DNA of 64,000 nt, from NCBI GenBank assembly GCA_018398575.1, contig JAGTXZ010000021.1, forward strand, positions 1,922,001 to 1,986,000. Reading direction: 5' to 3'. This document shows, one piece after another, positions 21,056 to 32,334 of this stretch; the stretch's first letter is position 1, and each line of letters begins with the position of its first letter. Source of the DNA: Ampelomyces quisqualis (taxonomy: Eukaryota; Ascomycota; Dothideomycetes; Pleosporales; Phaeosphaeriaceae). The position numbers were made by a program, and so were the translations under genes. The notes under the pieces were generated by a model. The model did not search any database. It was not told the origin of the DNA and saw nothing but the letters and a program-made list of their open reading frames with translations.

Positions 21056-23161
21056 ATGATTCGCGAATCCATACGCAGAGTGAATGGCTACCAGCACGAT
21101 GCTTATACGTACTACCCGGTTGTTATTGTTGGGGCTGGAGCGTCGGGTATTGCCATGGCTTGTCAGTTGAAGCAGCAGCTTGGATTCGATCAGTTCAGAA
21201 TCTTCGACCGGCAAGCGGGTGTTGGTGGCACATGGTGGATCAATAGGTAAGATTTGTGCACTACAATAATAATCATCATCTAGGGGTCACTGATATGTGA
21301 TTAGGTATCCAGGAGTTGCATGGTAGGTTTTCAACACAGTGCGTGTGCTAGTCCATGGGCTCTTGTTTCCGCGTGATTTACTGGTTACGCACGGGGAAAC
21401 ACTTTGTAAATGTATCGCAGCTGATATGACATAGTGACGTACCAGCACTTTTCTATTCCTTCTCCTTTGCGCAAAACCCGAAATGGACTTCGTTCCACCC
21501 ACCGGGTCCTGAGATTGTACAATACTACCACGAAGTATGCGAAAAGTATCAGATTACCGATAAGATCGAACTCAACACAGACATTGAGCAGTGCAAGTGG
21601 CTGGAGCATGAGCAATTATGGGAGGTAACAATCAGGCGCATGACAGCAGGTATGGGTGATTTGTCGTCAAAGGATCGCAAGAAAGTCGAAGAAGAAAAGG
21701 GTGAGGCGGCTGTCTACTCCGAGACAGAAATAGTCAAGGCAAAGGTCGTGGTCAGCTGTGTCGGTGGGCTAGTCGAACCACGAGGCTGGCCTGATGAAAT
21801 CAAAGGCATAGAGAACTTCAAAGGCAAGGTTTTCCACTCGGCCCGGTGGGACGAGACCGTCGACTTCACCGACAAGAATGTTGTTGTTGTAGGCACAGGA
21901 TGCAGTTCCGCACAGCTCGTACCCCGATTACCGGATGCGCCCTACAACGCAAAGTCCGTGACACAATTAATGCGATCACCGCCGTGGGTCGCTCCAGCTG
22001 TCGCTGCGCCTGGTGGAGATGAGTGGTGGGAGCAGAACGGACCAAAGCTGTTGAAGAACATACCGGGATTGAAGGAGCTTCTCCGATTCCTCTTATTCGC
22101 TTTCACTGAGGATCAATTTCGCAAGTTGTTCCCGAATACCCCATATGCCGAGAAGCACAGGAAGATCTATGAGGAAAAGGTGCTGCAGCGCATGAGAAAT
22201 GTGGTCCCTGAGAAATACCACCAGATTTTGACACCTGATTATGGCGTGGGGTGCAAGAGGCGCATCTTCGACAAACGATGGCTGCAAAGCTTGAATCATG
22301 AGAAGATTGAGCTGACTACACAGCCCATGAATCGCGTCACGGAGACTGGAGTGGTCATCGGTCCTGGCCTAAGTTATCCAACGACCGCGAAGGAGGAGGA
22401 CTACCCCGAGAAAGAAGTGCCTGCGGATGTCATTGTACTCGCAAACGGCTTCGACACTACACGATGGCTACATCCCCTAAAAGTAGTCGGCAAGGGCGGC
22501 CAAGACCTGGTCCAGTTGATGGACGAGCGAGGCGGCGCACAAGCATATCAAGGCACAGCAATGGACAACTTCCCCAACTTGTTCCTCATCTTTGGACCCA
22601 ACACTGCAACAGGCCACAGCTCGGTCGTCATGGCGAGCGAGAACATGGTCAACTACAGCCTCAATTTCATCAAGCTGATTCTCAACGGTGAAGCGACGAC
22701 CGTGGAGGTCAAGAAAGAAGCGGAAGTGGCCTTCACCAGTGAGTTGCAGGAAGCGCTCAAGGACACTGTCTGGAGAAGCGGGTGTTCGAGCTGGTACTAC
22801 ACCAGCGATGGCTGGAACTCGACTCTCTATCCGTACGTATCTTTTTCTTCTGGCAGACTCATGATCATGTCACGACTCATGCAATTCCAGGTATTCCCAG
22901 ATCGACTTCTGGATACGATGCACATTTCCCAAGTGGAATGATTGGAATATCACGTACACGAAGAAAGGCATCTGGAACGTGCGACGAACGAGAGCGACGA
23001 GGTTCTTGGCGATTCTGCTTGCGGTCGTGGGTGCCTATCGCTTTAGGCAGAGTGGCTTGGGTGTTGGGGGTGTCAAGGGTGCGATTCGCAATGTCGTCCA
23101 AGATTCTGTGGCTAGCTTGGTGCAGGTGTGGTTCTTGGCCAGGGAGCGGTTGGCTGTTTGA
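21056..23161 (+). CDS. Flavin-containing monooxygenase, Baeyer-Villiger type
   Basis: FAD- and NADPH-dependent oxygenase; BVMO-type members insert oxygen next to ketones. Four exons, 21056-21246, 21305-21322 (18 nt), 21435-22832 and 22891-23161, encode 625 residues. FAD Rossmann motif VVIVGAGASGIAMA is at about residues 22-35, followed by GVGGTWW and RYPGVACDVPA, which spans two introns. The fingerprint FKGKVFHSARW (FxGxxxHxxxW) precedes the NADPH motif VVVVGTGCSSAQ; the usual Thr after the His is Ser. Late motifs DVIVLANGFDT and FGPNTATGHSS follow. The C-terminus has a hydrophobic segment (FLAILLAVVGAY), suggesting membrane attachment. A Zn2Cys6 regulator lies 280 bp downstream in the same orientation. 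The substrate is unknown. Confidence 0.93.
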
Positions 23162-23202
23162 TGTGGGATCTGGAGCTGGTTGGGCATGTATGTAATATGT
23201 AT

Positions 23203-23247
23203 GTACTCCGTATGTAGTCAACCAATAGGCACCTCGGTACGGAGTAC
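23203..23247. repeat. Inverted repeat GTACTCCGTA ... TACGGAGTAC
   Basis: Perfect 10-bp arms at 23203-23212 and 23238-23247, separated by 25 nt. It lies between the monooxygenase stop and the regulator start. The right arm is part of the CGG-N9-CCG palindrome. Confidence 0.85.
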
Positions 23248-23249
23248 CG
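23235..23249. promoter_or_regulatory. Candidate Zn2Cys6 binding site CGG-N9-CCG
   Basis: CGGTACGGAGTACCG: 6-bp arms CGGTAC/GTACCG around GGA. It lies 193 bp upstream of the regulator ATG. Zn2Cys6 dimers typically bind paired CGG triplets, so autoregulation is plausible. The core TACGGAGTA also occurs elsewhere in the window, so it may instead be a general repeat. Confidence 0.35.
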
Positions 23250-23441
23250 TGCTCGGAATCAGCTGGTGTGCCATTGGACGGGGACCCGGGTGGCGTCAGG
23301 CCTTCCCCGCAAAGCACCGCACGGACCAGATCAGTGCCAAGTGGAGTCACTGGAGTGGGTCTTGACAGGCCCGATAGCAAATCGCAGGGCACTTCACCAT
23401 CTCACCACTTGCGGCGGCGCTGGCCGTTGGCAAAGGCGACC

Positions 23442-25871
23442 ATGAGCTCGACTTGCCCGAATGGACACGAGGGGAACAATGCCAGCGACACGATTAGCCT
23501 CCCTGGCGACTCAAACAGCAGTGCGAAGCGGAAGAGCGAGGATGGAGGGTCGGCCCAACCACGAGCGAAGCGCAACCGCTACATATCCATCGCCTGGTAG
23601 GGCCCGCGACGGTGCGGCAGCAATGGGCACCATGGCTAATCACGTGAAGCAACGAGTGCAAACGACGCAAGATAAAGTGCAACGGCCAGACGCCCTGTCA
23701 GCGTTGCGGCAACCTCAACCTCGAATGCCAGTATGCGCCGAACTGTTGCAACAGCTTCAAGGAGTCCGAGTCCGTCACATGGGAAGCCCGATGCGCCAGG
23801 AACACTACTGACCCGCGCGTAGTGAATTCAAGCAAATGTCGGCGCATCTCTCGTCCCTCCAACAGCAAGTCGACGACCTCTACAACAACCTCTCCAGCCT
23901 CAGAACCCAGGTCGACGTCCAGAGCCACAACAATGGCCCAGCCGGCACGGGCACGCCCTTCAACGCCGGAGATTACCAACAGCCGCCCATGCTCCCTCTG
24001 TCTGCGCGATCGCGGACCAAGTCGCTGAGCAAATACCCTCGCTTCCACGGCCCTACCTCGAGCACGTTCAACCTCGGAGTCGCTCGTTTGAGTCTGAAGA
24101 CCATGGGAATCACAGCCACAGACGATGCCGAAGATGAAGGCATCATCACCCGCGACGCTACACCCACGGCTTCTCCGCCTGCTCCCGCGCCTATCTTGCC
24201 CAGGACTCCCTTACACGCCGATAAGGATCCGGTATGGAACATCTCCAAGCACGAAGCTCTGCGCTTAGTGAATGTGTGGCATGAGGAAATCGGCGTCATG
24301 TACCCTATACTCGAGATCGACAAAGTGCTCCGATATACCGAAATGCTGTTCTCTTTTGTAGAAGCTGCGGCGCGCTCAGGATTAATGCAGGGCACGCTAC
24401 CCGGAGCCGACGCCATCATGGACGATCAAACAAGCGTGCTAAAGCTCATCCTTGCAATAACACTTGTCTTGGAGGGAAGAGGGAAGGACGCCTTGGGCGA
24501 GAAACTATTCGAGAATGTGCAGAAGATGGTTGAAAAGACATTGTCTGAGCCTGTCGGCTTACCTGGGATCAACTTTTTGGCACTGACCGTAAGTCCAGAA
24601 ATATCGTCGAGGAAAGCTAGGCTAACCTTATCAGGCCATGTACCATTTCACAAAAGATGACGAAGCACTAGCATGGCGGGTGATCGGCCTGGCTGCACGT
24701 CACTGTCTGGAGTTGGGTCTGCACCGTCGCGAGACGTACGCCTCACTGTTTCCAGATCCGGATGAGCAGGCTGCGGCTATACGAACTTTCTGGTGCATCT
24801 ATGTCCTTGACCGGCGGTGGAGCTTTGGAACCGGCATGCCGTTTGCTTTACAGGATACTGATATTGATCCTAACCTTCCGAAGCCGGTATGTTTTGTCTC
24901 CAACGCAAGGGAAAGAACGACCGCACTGACTTGGCCAGGATGTCTCATCCCATGAATCCACCCCGTACCTCAACTGCATGATCTCCTATAGTATCATCGG
25001 ATCCAAAGTATGGAAATCGGCGGCCGATGTGGCTGCGCAGGAGAAGACCAACAAAGAAGACATCTCATTTCTCGACTTCCAGGTCTTAAATTGGCACAGA
25101 TCAATACCGGAATCGCTGAAGTTCATCCATCCAGAGAGCGGCAGAAATCTCGACCCACCTGTGCGCGCCATTCATCGCCTACAAGTTGTTCTCTACCTTC
25201 GAGCGAACCAAATGCGGATACTGATATACCGGCCTGTCTTGCATACAGCAACCACTATCATGGAGAACTTCGAGTTTGCGCACGTAGTGGTCAAGGTCGC
25301 CAAGGATACAATCCGGATTTTGACCTACATCAATCAAACAACGGATATCTACCGGTGCCAGCAGACAATGTTCAACTATTTCCTCATCTCGGCTTTGGCT
25401 GTACTCTTCCTCGCTGTCGCACATGCGCCAGCAGAGTTTAGCCAGCAGTCTCGCGACGAGTTCTACATGGCTCTCGACTTGGTCCGTGTATTGTCGTCGA
25501 ACTCGTATGTCTCCAAGCGTTTGTGGAAGACGATAAAGACGCTCAAGGAAGTGGGGCCGAGACTCGGCTTGTTGGTCCGTCACGACGACACAACAGATGC
25601 GCATTCATCCGCTGCTGTTGCAATGGCTGGCCTAGCTGGCCACCAGGTTGACAAGATGGGGCTCTACTCCATAGACCGCAGTGCAAGTAACCTCGGTACG
25701 CCGCACGGGATGGCGAACGACCTCACAACGCTGTTCGAGGCTGCGGGGGGCGCGTTCAATCTCAATGTTTTTGGAGTTTCTTCGTCCGAGATGCCGCCGA
25801 ACGGAGAGTTTGCTCACACCTTTCCGCAAGAGAATGATGAGTTGGCGAAAATCATGAGGGATCTATTCTGA
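23442..25871 (+). CDS. Zn2Cys6 transcription factor with fungal-specific TF domain
   Basis: Nuclear DNA-binding regulator. Five exons, 23442-23596, 23650-23769, 23823-24588, 24635-24886 and 24939-25871, encode 741 residues. The binuclear zinc cluster is assembled across intron 1: C52-x2-C55-x6-C62-x5-C68-x2-C71-x6-C78, with basic KRRKIK between the second and third Cys. It is followed by a CCNSFKES stretch and a coiled-coil-like LSSLQQQVDDLYNNLSSL (dimerisation). The fungal_trans middle homology domain spans about residues 200-500 (ARHCLELGLHRRE, TFWCIYVLDRRWSFGTGMP). It follows the monooxygenase gene and may regulate it, which is inference. The zinc cluster is cut by two introns, so it is not visible in any single frame. 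Confidence 0.95.
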
Positions 25872-26468
25872 TACGCCACTCACAAGTATCACGTATGTAA
25901 TGGAGGGTAAAGCATGGGTTGAAGTGACGCATGAAGCCGCTTGTGAAGTTTAGTTAGATGGTTGCGCTGTTCGACGTTCGTGCTTTACAACGTAATCACG
26001 TGCGCCTCAGACCGGCCGCTAAGTCAGCCAACCTTGAACCTGCCTCTGCAACGCCCGACCAACTTGCACACGCGCCCGCCAGACCTTCACTACAACCAGT
26101 CCAATAAGATCATACTAGATCTAGACCTGCCCGATCCGCACATGCAGGTCGCGACGCCCGCTGCACGACGTTTCCCCATTTCCCATCCCTCGCAACACAA
26201 CATCCGCTCAAGCCTCCCACTGTGCCTACCGACGCCAATACACATGCGATAAACCGGGCCACACGTGTGGCTTTCGAAAAATAACCATCCCGGATTCCTC
26301 CATCACTCCTTCACATTTGTCAGAGGCCCTCGTGTGCGTGAAACCATCTCGCAACCCCACATTGACATTTTCGAGCCCCTCGTTGCACGGTAGCCGCGCG
26401 CTTTAGCTGCGCGCAGCACCCCGCAAAGCGCCCACGCCGTGGCGCAACTATTGCAAGACTCCGACAGT
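25872..26468. other. Intergenic region upstream of CK2 beta
   Basis: About 600 bp. From about 26040 to 26300 it is C- and A-rich, as expected of a promoter and leader. No separate gene is seen. Confidence 0.5.
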
Positions 26469-27575
26469 ATGTCGTCATCATCGCAGGTCACCGAGTCCTG
26501 GATCGGGTCCTTCTGCGGGCTGCTAGGCCATGAATACTTTGCCGAGGTGTCAGAAGACTTTATTGAGGATGACTTCAACCTGACAGGCCTGCAGTCGCAG
26601 GTGCCCATGTACAAAGAAGCGCTGGAGATGATCCTGGATGTGGAGCCAGAAGATGAAGAGGACGACGAGGAGGAAGAGGACGACGATGACGACGATGACG
26701 ATTTAGGCGACGAACGAGCGCCAGGATACCGCAGAGCCAGCGACCGAAGACACCTGCGGATAGCGTCAGATCTGAGTGTGATAGAAAGCTCTGCCGAGCT
26801 GCTCTACGGGCTCATACACCAGCGTTACATCACGTCACGACCAGGCATCCAGCAAATGGCTGAGAAGTACGAATTGCAGCACTTTGGCACATGCCCGCGT
26901 GTTCATTGTAGCTCGTGCAAAGTCTTACCCGTGGGCTTGAACGATAGCCCTGGCCACGAGACTGTCAAGCTCTTCTGCCCCTCCTGCCTCGATGTCTATA
27001 CCCCACCAAACTCGAGGTTTCAGACCGTCGATGGCGCCTTCTTCGGAACAACCTTCCCCTCCCTCTTCTTCATGACCTTCACCGACCTCGACATTGGTGG
27101 TGGTCTGCGAACAAATGCTTCCGCGACAATCGATGCCTTGGCGCAATTACAGGCGCAGTCAGATGGCAAATCAAGCAACACCACACCCTCAAACGTCACC
27201 TCGATAAACGGTGTCGCACCGCACAACCTCGCGCCCGGCCTAGGCACCGGAAGTATCTATGAGCCACGCATCTACGGGTTCCGCGTCAGCGAGCGCGCAC
27301 GCTCAGGCCCACGAATGAAATGGTTACGAATGCGACCTCAGGACGTGACGGAACTCGATGAAACACGCCGATACTGGGAAGAGCGCGACGACGATGCAGA
27401 TCGGCCCGACGACGACGATCTTAACATGGTGGACGTAGCAGATGGTGGGAAAGCAAATGCCGCAGTTGATAGACGGAAGAAGGGAAACCGTACCCGGAAA
27501 CGGGCAGCGAATGGCGGTGCTGGAGGAGGAAGTCCCATGGACACCAACGGTGCTGGCGGCGGGCCTGCAGGCTAG
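26469..27575 (+). CDS. CKB1: Casein kinase II regulatory subunit beta
   Basis: Regulatory subunit of protein kinase CK2; it forms the dimer that bridges two catalytic subunits. Single exon, 368 residues from the ATG at 26469. Start MSSSSQVTESWIGSFCGLLG and HEYFAEVSEDFIEDDFNLTGL are canonical. The zinc site is C142/C147/C170/C173 (CPRVHC ... CPSC). An acidic insert of nearly pure Asp/Glu runs at about residues 59-78, larger than the acidic loop of animal CK2 beta. After the conserved IYGFRV segment (about 280) a Gly/Asp/Lys-rich tail of about 80 residues follows, with a basic RRKKGNRTRKR. There is no evidence of introns. CKB1 is the better match of the two yeast paralogues; paralogue assignment is tentative. 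Confidence 0.96.
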   Translation: MSSSSQVTESWIGSFCGLLGHEYFAEVSEDFIEDDFNLTGLQSQVPMYKEALEMILDVEPEDEEDDEEEEDDDDDDDDLGDERAPGYRRASDRRHLRIASDLSVIESSAELLYGLIHQRYITSRPGIQQMAEKYELQHFGTCPRVHCSSCKVLPVGLNDSPGHETVKLFCPSCLDVYTPPNSRFQTVDGAFFGTTFPSLFFMTFTDLDIGGGLRTNASATIDALAQLQAQSDGKSSNTTPSNVTSINGVAPHNLAPGLGTGSIYEPRIYGFRVSERARSGPRMKWLRMRPQDVTELDETRRYWEERDDDADRPDDDDLNMVDVADGGKANAAVDRRKKGNRTRKRAANGGAGGGSPMDTNGAGGGPAG

Positions 27576-28749
27576 GTGCCCACCGACAGGAGGCCAGTCT
27601 TGAAAAGAATTACAACAGTCTTTTCGTTCGGGGATGGTCTCCGTAATTGAGCCACACGTCAGACTCTGCGTAAGGGGAGTAAATGCTTAGGCATGCTTCA
27701 ATCACGCCAGGAGCACATGCAAGGAAAGAAATGGGAGAGAATTGTGGTTGATAGATAAAATCATGCATCACCTGGGATTTTTGGAGAGATATGGTAAACG
27801 TTGCTTACTTCAAGTCAGTCGTGTATGCACACACTCTTGTTTTTCTCCTCTATAATGTGTCTGTTCCAGCTACGGTGGACTGGTTGTTTTAAACCACGCA
27901 AACCTCGAATCACAAAACAAACACAATACCTCGAGCCAATTCGTTCTTGCAACACGCCCCCTTTTTTTGAACGAGTCGAAGTGACAGCGACAACGATGCG
28001 CCGAACGAGGAATTCTGTTCCCCCCTCACCCTGTCCTCAACACACGAGATGCCATGCCCTCACGCCGCCCGCCCCGAGCCATCCACATCCTCTCTGCAGC
28101 ACCACGCTCTCGCAGAAGCGCCAAAAAAAAAACACCGTAGAGGCTGAAGCACTCGGTTTTTTTGCACCGAACGACCAAGACTCCGTCCCGAAGCCATGGC
28201 AAACGTCTGATCTTGCCGCGTTGTAAGCGCCATGCATGGCACGCTGTATCCTTTGAGATATGTGGGTTGGGGACTTGGGTGTACAGCGCGGAGATTGGGG
28301 AGAAAGGGCAGATAAAACGCTGGTTCTGTATATGCCATGCTGTGCCATGTACTCGAGTGTCAACAAGACTGTTTCGAGTGCGGCGGGTTTCAGTGCGGAA
28401 TGGGGGGCAACGGCGAACGAAGCTTACAGATAATGGATCGGATGTTGCAGTGCAAACATGGGAGAAGAGTGCACGTTTGCGTATGGGCCTAATGATCTGA
28501 CCATTCGTCTGTGTGTCTATTGAACCAACGTAAATATCGAGGATACATGCGGCTGCGAAACACCATGGCAGGCTTCAAAACGCCTTGCCAAACGCCGCGC
28601 TCATAAAGCCATGCCGTACATGAGTGTGATTCAATTCCAAAGCCACATCCCAACTTTTTCGAATTGTGTCCAGTTCCATATGATATGTGTATCATGGCCA
28701 AAAACATCCACTATATGCTTTACCATGCTCATTGCGTGTAGCATCATTG
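27576..28749. other. Convergent intergenic region between CK2 beta and SCAP
   Basis: About 1.17 kb between two stop codons. It holds 3' untranslated regions and a 9-A run near 28130. Frames of up to 140 residues are open but carry no features. Confidence 0.5.
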
Positions 28750-31700
28750 TCATTGTATCTTACGGGTGATCCCTCGTCGCGCCCTTCCACTGTGAGAACC
28801 ATATCCATTCTCCAGAGTCCTGTTTTCCTTTGTTGGTACGTCTTGAAATAGTTCTTTGCCCAGCGTAATAATCTTGACGGCGTTGCCAAAGCCTACAGCA
28901 ACACTTCGCTTGCCTAGTGGTGTAATGGGTCCAGGAGATGCAACGAAGAGCTCTTCTTCAAAGGCATCGGTGAGGGCTTCGAAATCATCGGGACACAAAG
29001 GTCTGGAGCGAAATTCCCCTGCTGAGGACAAAGTCCAGGCTTCCCAAGTATCTGTGTCGTTAGTTGAGGAGTGCGTTGATGTACAAGTACCGAATCTGAA
29101 CGGAATCTTTGGAGCGCTGAGTTTATTGGCACGCTGTTTCACCGCCGAAGCCAGGTCCATAGCATCAAGGCAATATTGACCGTCTTCCGCAGCAGACAAG
29201 GTCGAAGGTGTTGGTGATGGATTGCTCCTTCTGATGCCGACGACACTTGTACCATCGGAAGACTCCCAGACACCTGCTGGCTCCACATAGTGTACGGCCT
29301 CAGTTGCGCGGTCTACACCTTTGCAATTGAACTTCTCTCTGTCAGTTGGCTTGCCTAAGCACACATGTGAGGTCGGGTTGTCGTCGATGCTGAACGTCTG
29401 CATGATCATATGATCCGTATCTTGCTCTGCATAGGCAATAGAAAGTGAAGAGACTGCGGGTGCTCCGCAGGTACATGTACGGCGTGCCGCGTGCATCACC
29501 CTGAAAGAGTGCGGCTTGACGTGGCCAATCTGAAAAGAATGCACGAGCGCCCTACTATTGAAGTCAAACATCTCTGCCTCTTCATCACGCAGAGCGAAAA
29601 TTAAGCCGAGGCTTGATACCCCGTGGATACATTTGATCTTGGCTGGGTTGCTTCCAGGCGGTGGTCCAGGATCGAGACCAGCAACGACTTCTGACGCCGG
29701 ACTGCCGTCTGCTTGGAGGGGCGAGATGTGAACTTCTCCACGATTTGTGACAAAGACCAGACTAGTGCTTCCTTTGATACAGGTGTAGAGCTTAGCACAT
29801 GCAATCGAATTGGTGCATATTCGCTTCGTGCTGTGTGTGCCCTTACGAACGTCCACTTCTGTCAAGTGACCATCGAGGCCTAGAATGATCAGATAGAGCT
29901 TGTCCATATCCCCTTGTGCAATTGTGACGAATGAGAAGAGGATCGGTGCGCATCCGTGAGGGTCGACCTTGGTGAATAGTACGAAGTGCGAAGTAGCCGT
30001 GCTCCACAAGCCAAGCTGGCCATTATCTGCACACAGGGCGAGCAACTCGCCCCCATCATCCATGGTCATTGCATTGATAGGCCATAGCTTCGGTTGCATT
30101 GTGGCTGTTTGCAGCAGAGTGTGGGTGTAGCCACGCCGACCATTTAGCCATACCGATGTTGAGCGGTCCAAAGAGAGACTTGCAATATGTCCTTTCGAGC
30201 AAGAGACAACTCGCACGACATCTAAGGTCTGTGGTGCTGACAAAGTCTGGACAGAAAACGTCGCTTCTTCTTCATTACATTCATCCAACACTTCTGGGAG
30301 TCCAGTCCAAAGCAAGTAATTCATGAACAGGGTAACGCCAGCTATGAGAAAGACTAGCATGAGCGCTGCGGGAAATGCGTGTCCATGGGCAAACCGGAGA
30401 AAGCTTTCCTTGAGAGTCGTTGGGAGCTGTGGCCTATCTCTGCCAGAAGCCCCTTTCGAGACAACCAGGAGAGGGTCGTATATGCGAGCAACGAAGCTTT
30501 GAGCTCCAGGCTTTATGAACCCGAATAATTCTCGGGCAGTGTTGTGATCCTGAATGCGGAGCCAGTCCGCGGGAGTTCTTGCTTGATTGATCGGAGGGGG
30601 ACTCCAAGTGGTTTCTTGGCTTCTCTTTGTAGTCCTCAAAAGGAGCCTACGACGGATTACTTGTAGCGATAACGTCCTGTCCTTACTGTCGAAGAAATGC
30701 CAGTTGATGGCTAGGATGATCGAAAAGATTGCCACACTGCCAGCGAAGCGTGTGCCAAGAGGTAGAGTGCCCTCCCGTAACGCGGCAAGCCAGGACTTGC
30801 GCTCTGTGCGGCTTCTCTTCGTATTTTGGCGGACATCCACACGCTCGAGCGAGTCCGAGAGCTCCATGCGTTGCACATCGACGCTGAGAACCGCAACGAA
30901 GAACGTGAGATGGAAAACAAAGTCGAAAACAAGAGTGACTGCTGCAAATATGCAGAAGTCTGCGACCCACGGGGTGACCAACCGCGAGCAGAAGTAAATA
31001 AGTGCAAGATTTTGAAAAGCAACTGCTAGGGACAAATGACCGACCTCGCCTAGCGCATTCCCGATGCGCTGGTGCGGAGGCATTTCTGGTGGTGTCTCCA
31101 AGACTACATTAATTAGGCGGAATCTTGAAGGAGTCAGCAATGCCTTCAGATGTGGATGATTGTGCTGCAGACATACATGTTTCCGAGACCAAAACAAAAG
31201 ACCACTCCAGGAAACCATGGCCGGGGTATACGCGTTAAGTTGATCCCTAAGTATGTACATAAAGTGAAACTGGCGATAATGCATATCGTCATCTAGAGAG
31301 GTCAGTGGAGTCACACGGTTGGTGGGACATGACGTTACTTTTGCGCAGATCGTGACAAGCAAGCCAAACCAGCTCTTGACGGCACGCAACTGCATCATCC
31401 TCCAGATGACGTATGCTGCAGTGACAACGTAGGACGCAGCCAGAAGTAAATCGTCCACTAGTGTCATTGGCCGGAAGTGGAACTCATAAAGTCGACTGCT
31501 GCTAACCTGGCCGCTGTGTGGAAAGATGGTCCAGCTCGACGACATATTGTCGGCTAGAAGACGCGACCTGGCATGCCATTCATCTCCAAGGCCAAACTCG
31601 GTCTGGTCGAACACGGTAAACACAAGCGCGTCGGCGGCACGGAGCCGGGTATTGTAGAAAGTCTTACCAGCGAAGACACTGCTCGGCCGGAGGGTCAGGT

Positions 31701-32334
31701 TAAGGGCCGATTGCATCGTGGTCTGCGAGTTGATGGTGTGCAGGAGGTCGGGGTCGCTTTCCAGAGCGCTCAGTGAGCAGTCCCAGTACATCAAGGGCGA
31801 ATGCCACCCCCACTGCTGGCCAGCGGCCCCTGCGAGACAGGCTGAACTGGAGTGATGCCCAGTTGCCGAAGCTGGGTGCGTGCTGCCACCGGCTTCACCA
31901 AAACCACTGCCAATCAGCACGTCCTGGACGTGCATGGCGGCGCGCAAGACCGGCCGTTCTATTGCCTTCATGTAGTCGCCATGCACCCACACCTGGCGCA
32001 CGACGACGTCGGCGGCCCGCTCGCCCTCAATCTCCGTCGTCGATGTCCAGACATGCTTGGGGAGGTTGCGCAGCGAGGCGGCGGCAGGGCTGTCGGTCTG
32101 GAACACGGCTTGGTAGCAGAGCAGCACCGAGATGGTGATGGTCAGGACGAGCGAGAGCAGCCAGTGCTGCGCGGTTGCGGTGCCATGCGCCTGGAAGGCC
32201 CGCCGGATGGGGTGCGAGGGCGACAGCCGTGGTGGCTCAGTGGTACTGCGACACGCTGTTCAGCACTTGCGGGGGTCCTGCCGGGCCGTGGGGGGTACTC
32301 ACCCGCGCAACGGGTACACGATATACCAAATCAT
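28750..32334 (-). CDS. SREBP cleavage-activating protein (sterol-sensing) homologue
   Basis: ER membrane protein that escorts SREBP and senses sterols; in fungi it underlies hypoxia adaptation. Exons 32303-32334, 31339-32245, 31177-31292 and 28750-31123 encode 1142 residues. Exon 1 gives MIWYIVYPLRG, and the first membrane helix follows (WLLSLVLTITISVLL). The sterol-sensing domain, about residues 270-440, is only correct after removing introns 31293-31338 and 31124-31176: AKMTICIIASFTLC then GNIFRLINVV. A frame open through both introns exists but scrambles this membrane core. Late SSD helices end FFVAVLSVDVQRMELSDSL, the family hallmark. The motif TWSPPPINQARTP and a WD-like C-terminal region (about 650-1142) complete it. 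The SREBP gene itself is not in the window. Confidence 0.95.

Noticed and set aside
20734..25871. Secondary-metabolite gene cluster around the monooxygenase and regulator
   Set aside because: No polyketide synthase, peptide synthetase, terpene synthase, P450 or transporter is nearby; both flanks are housekeeping genes.
28750..32127. SCAP read as one uninterrupted 1125-residue frame
   Set aside because: Two stretches inside the sterol-sensing domain become polar nonsense unless introns 31293-31338 and 31124-31176 are removed; splicing restores hydrophobic helices and FRLINVV.
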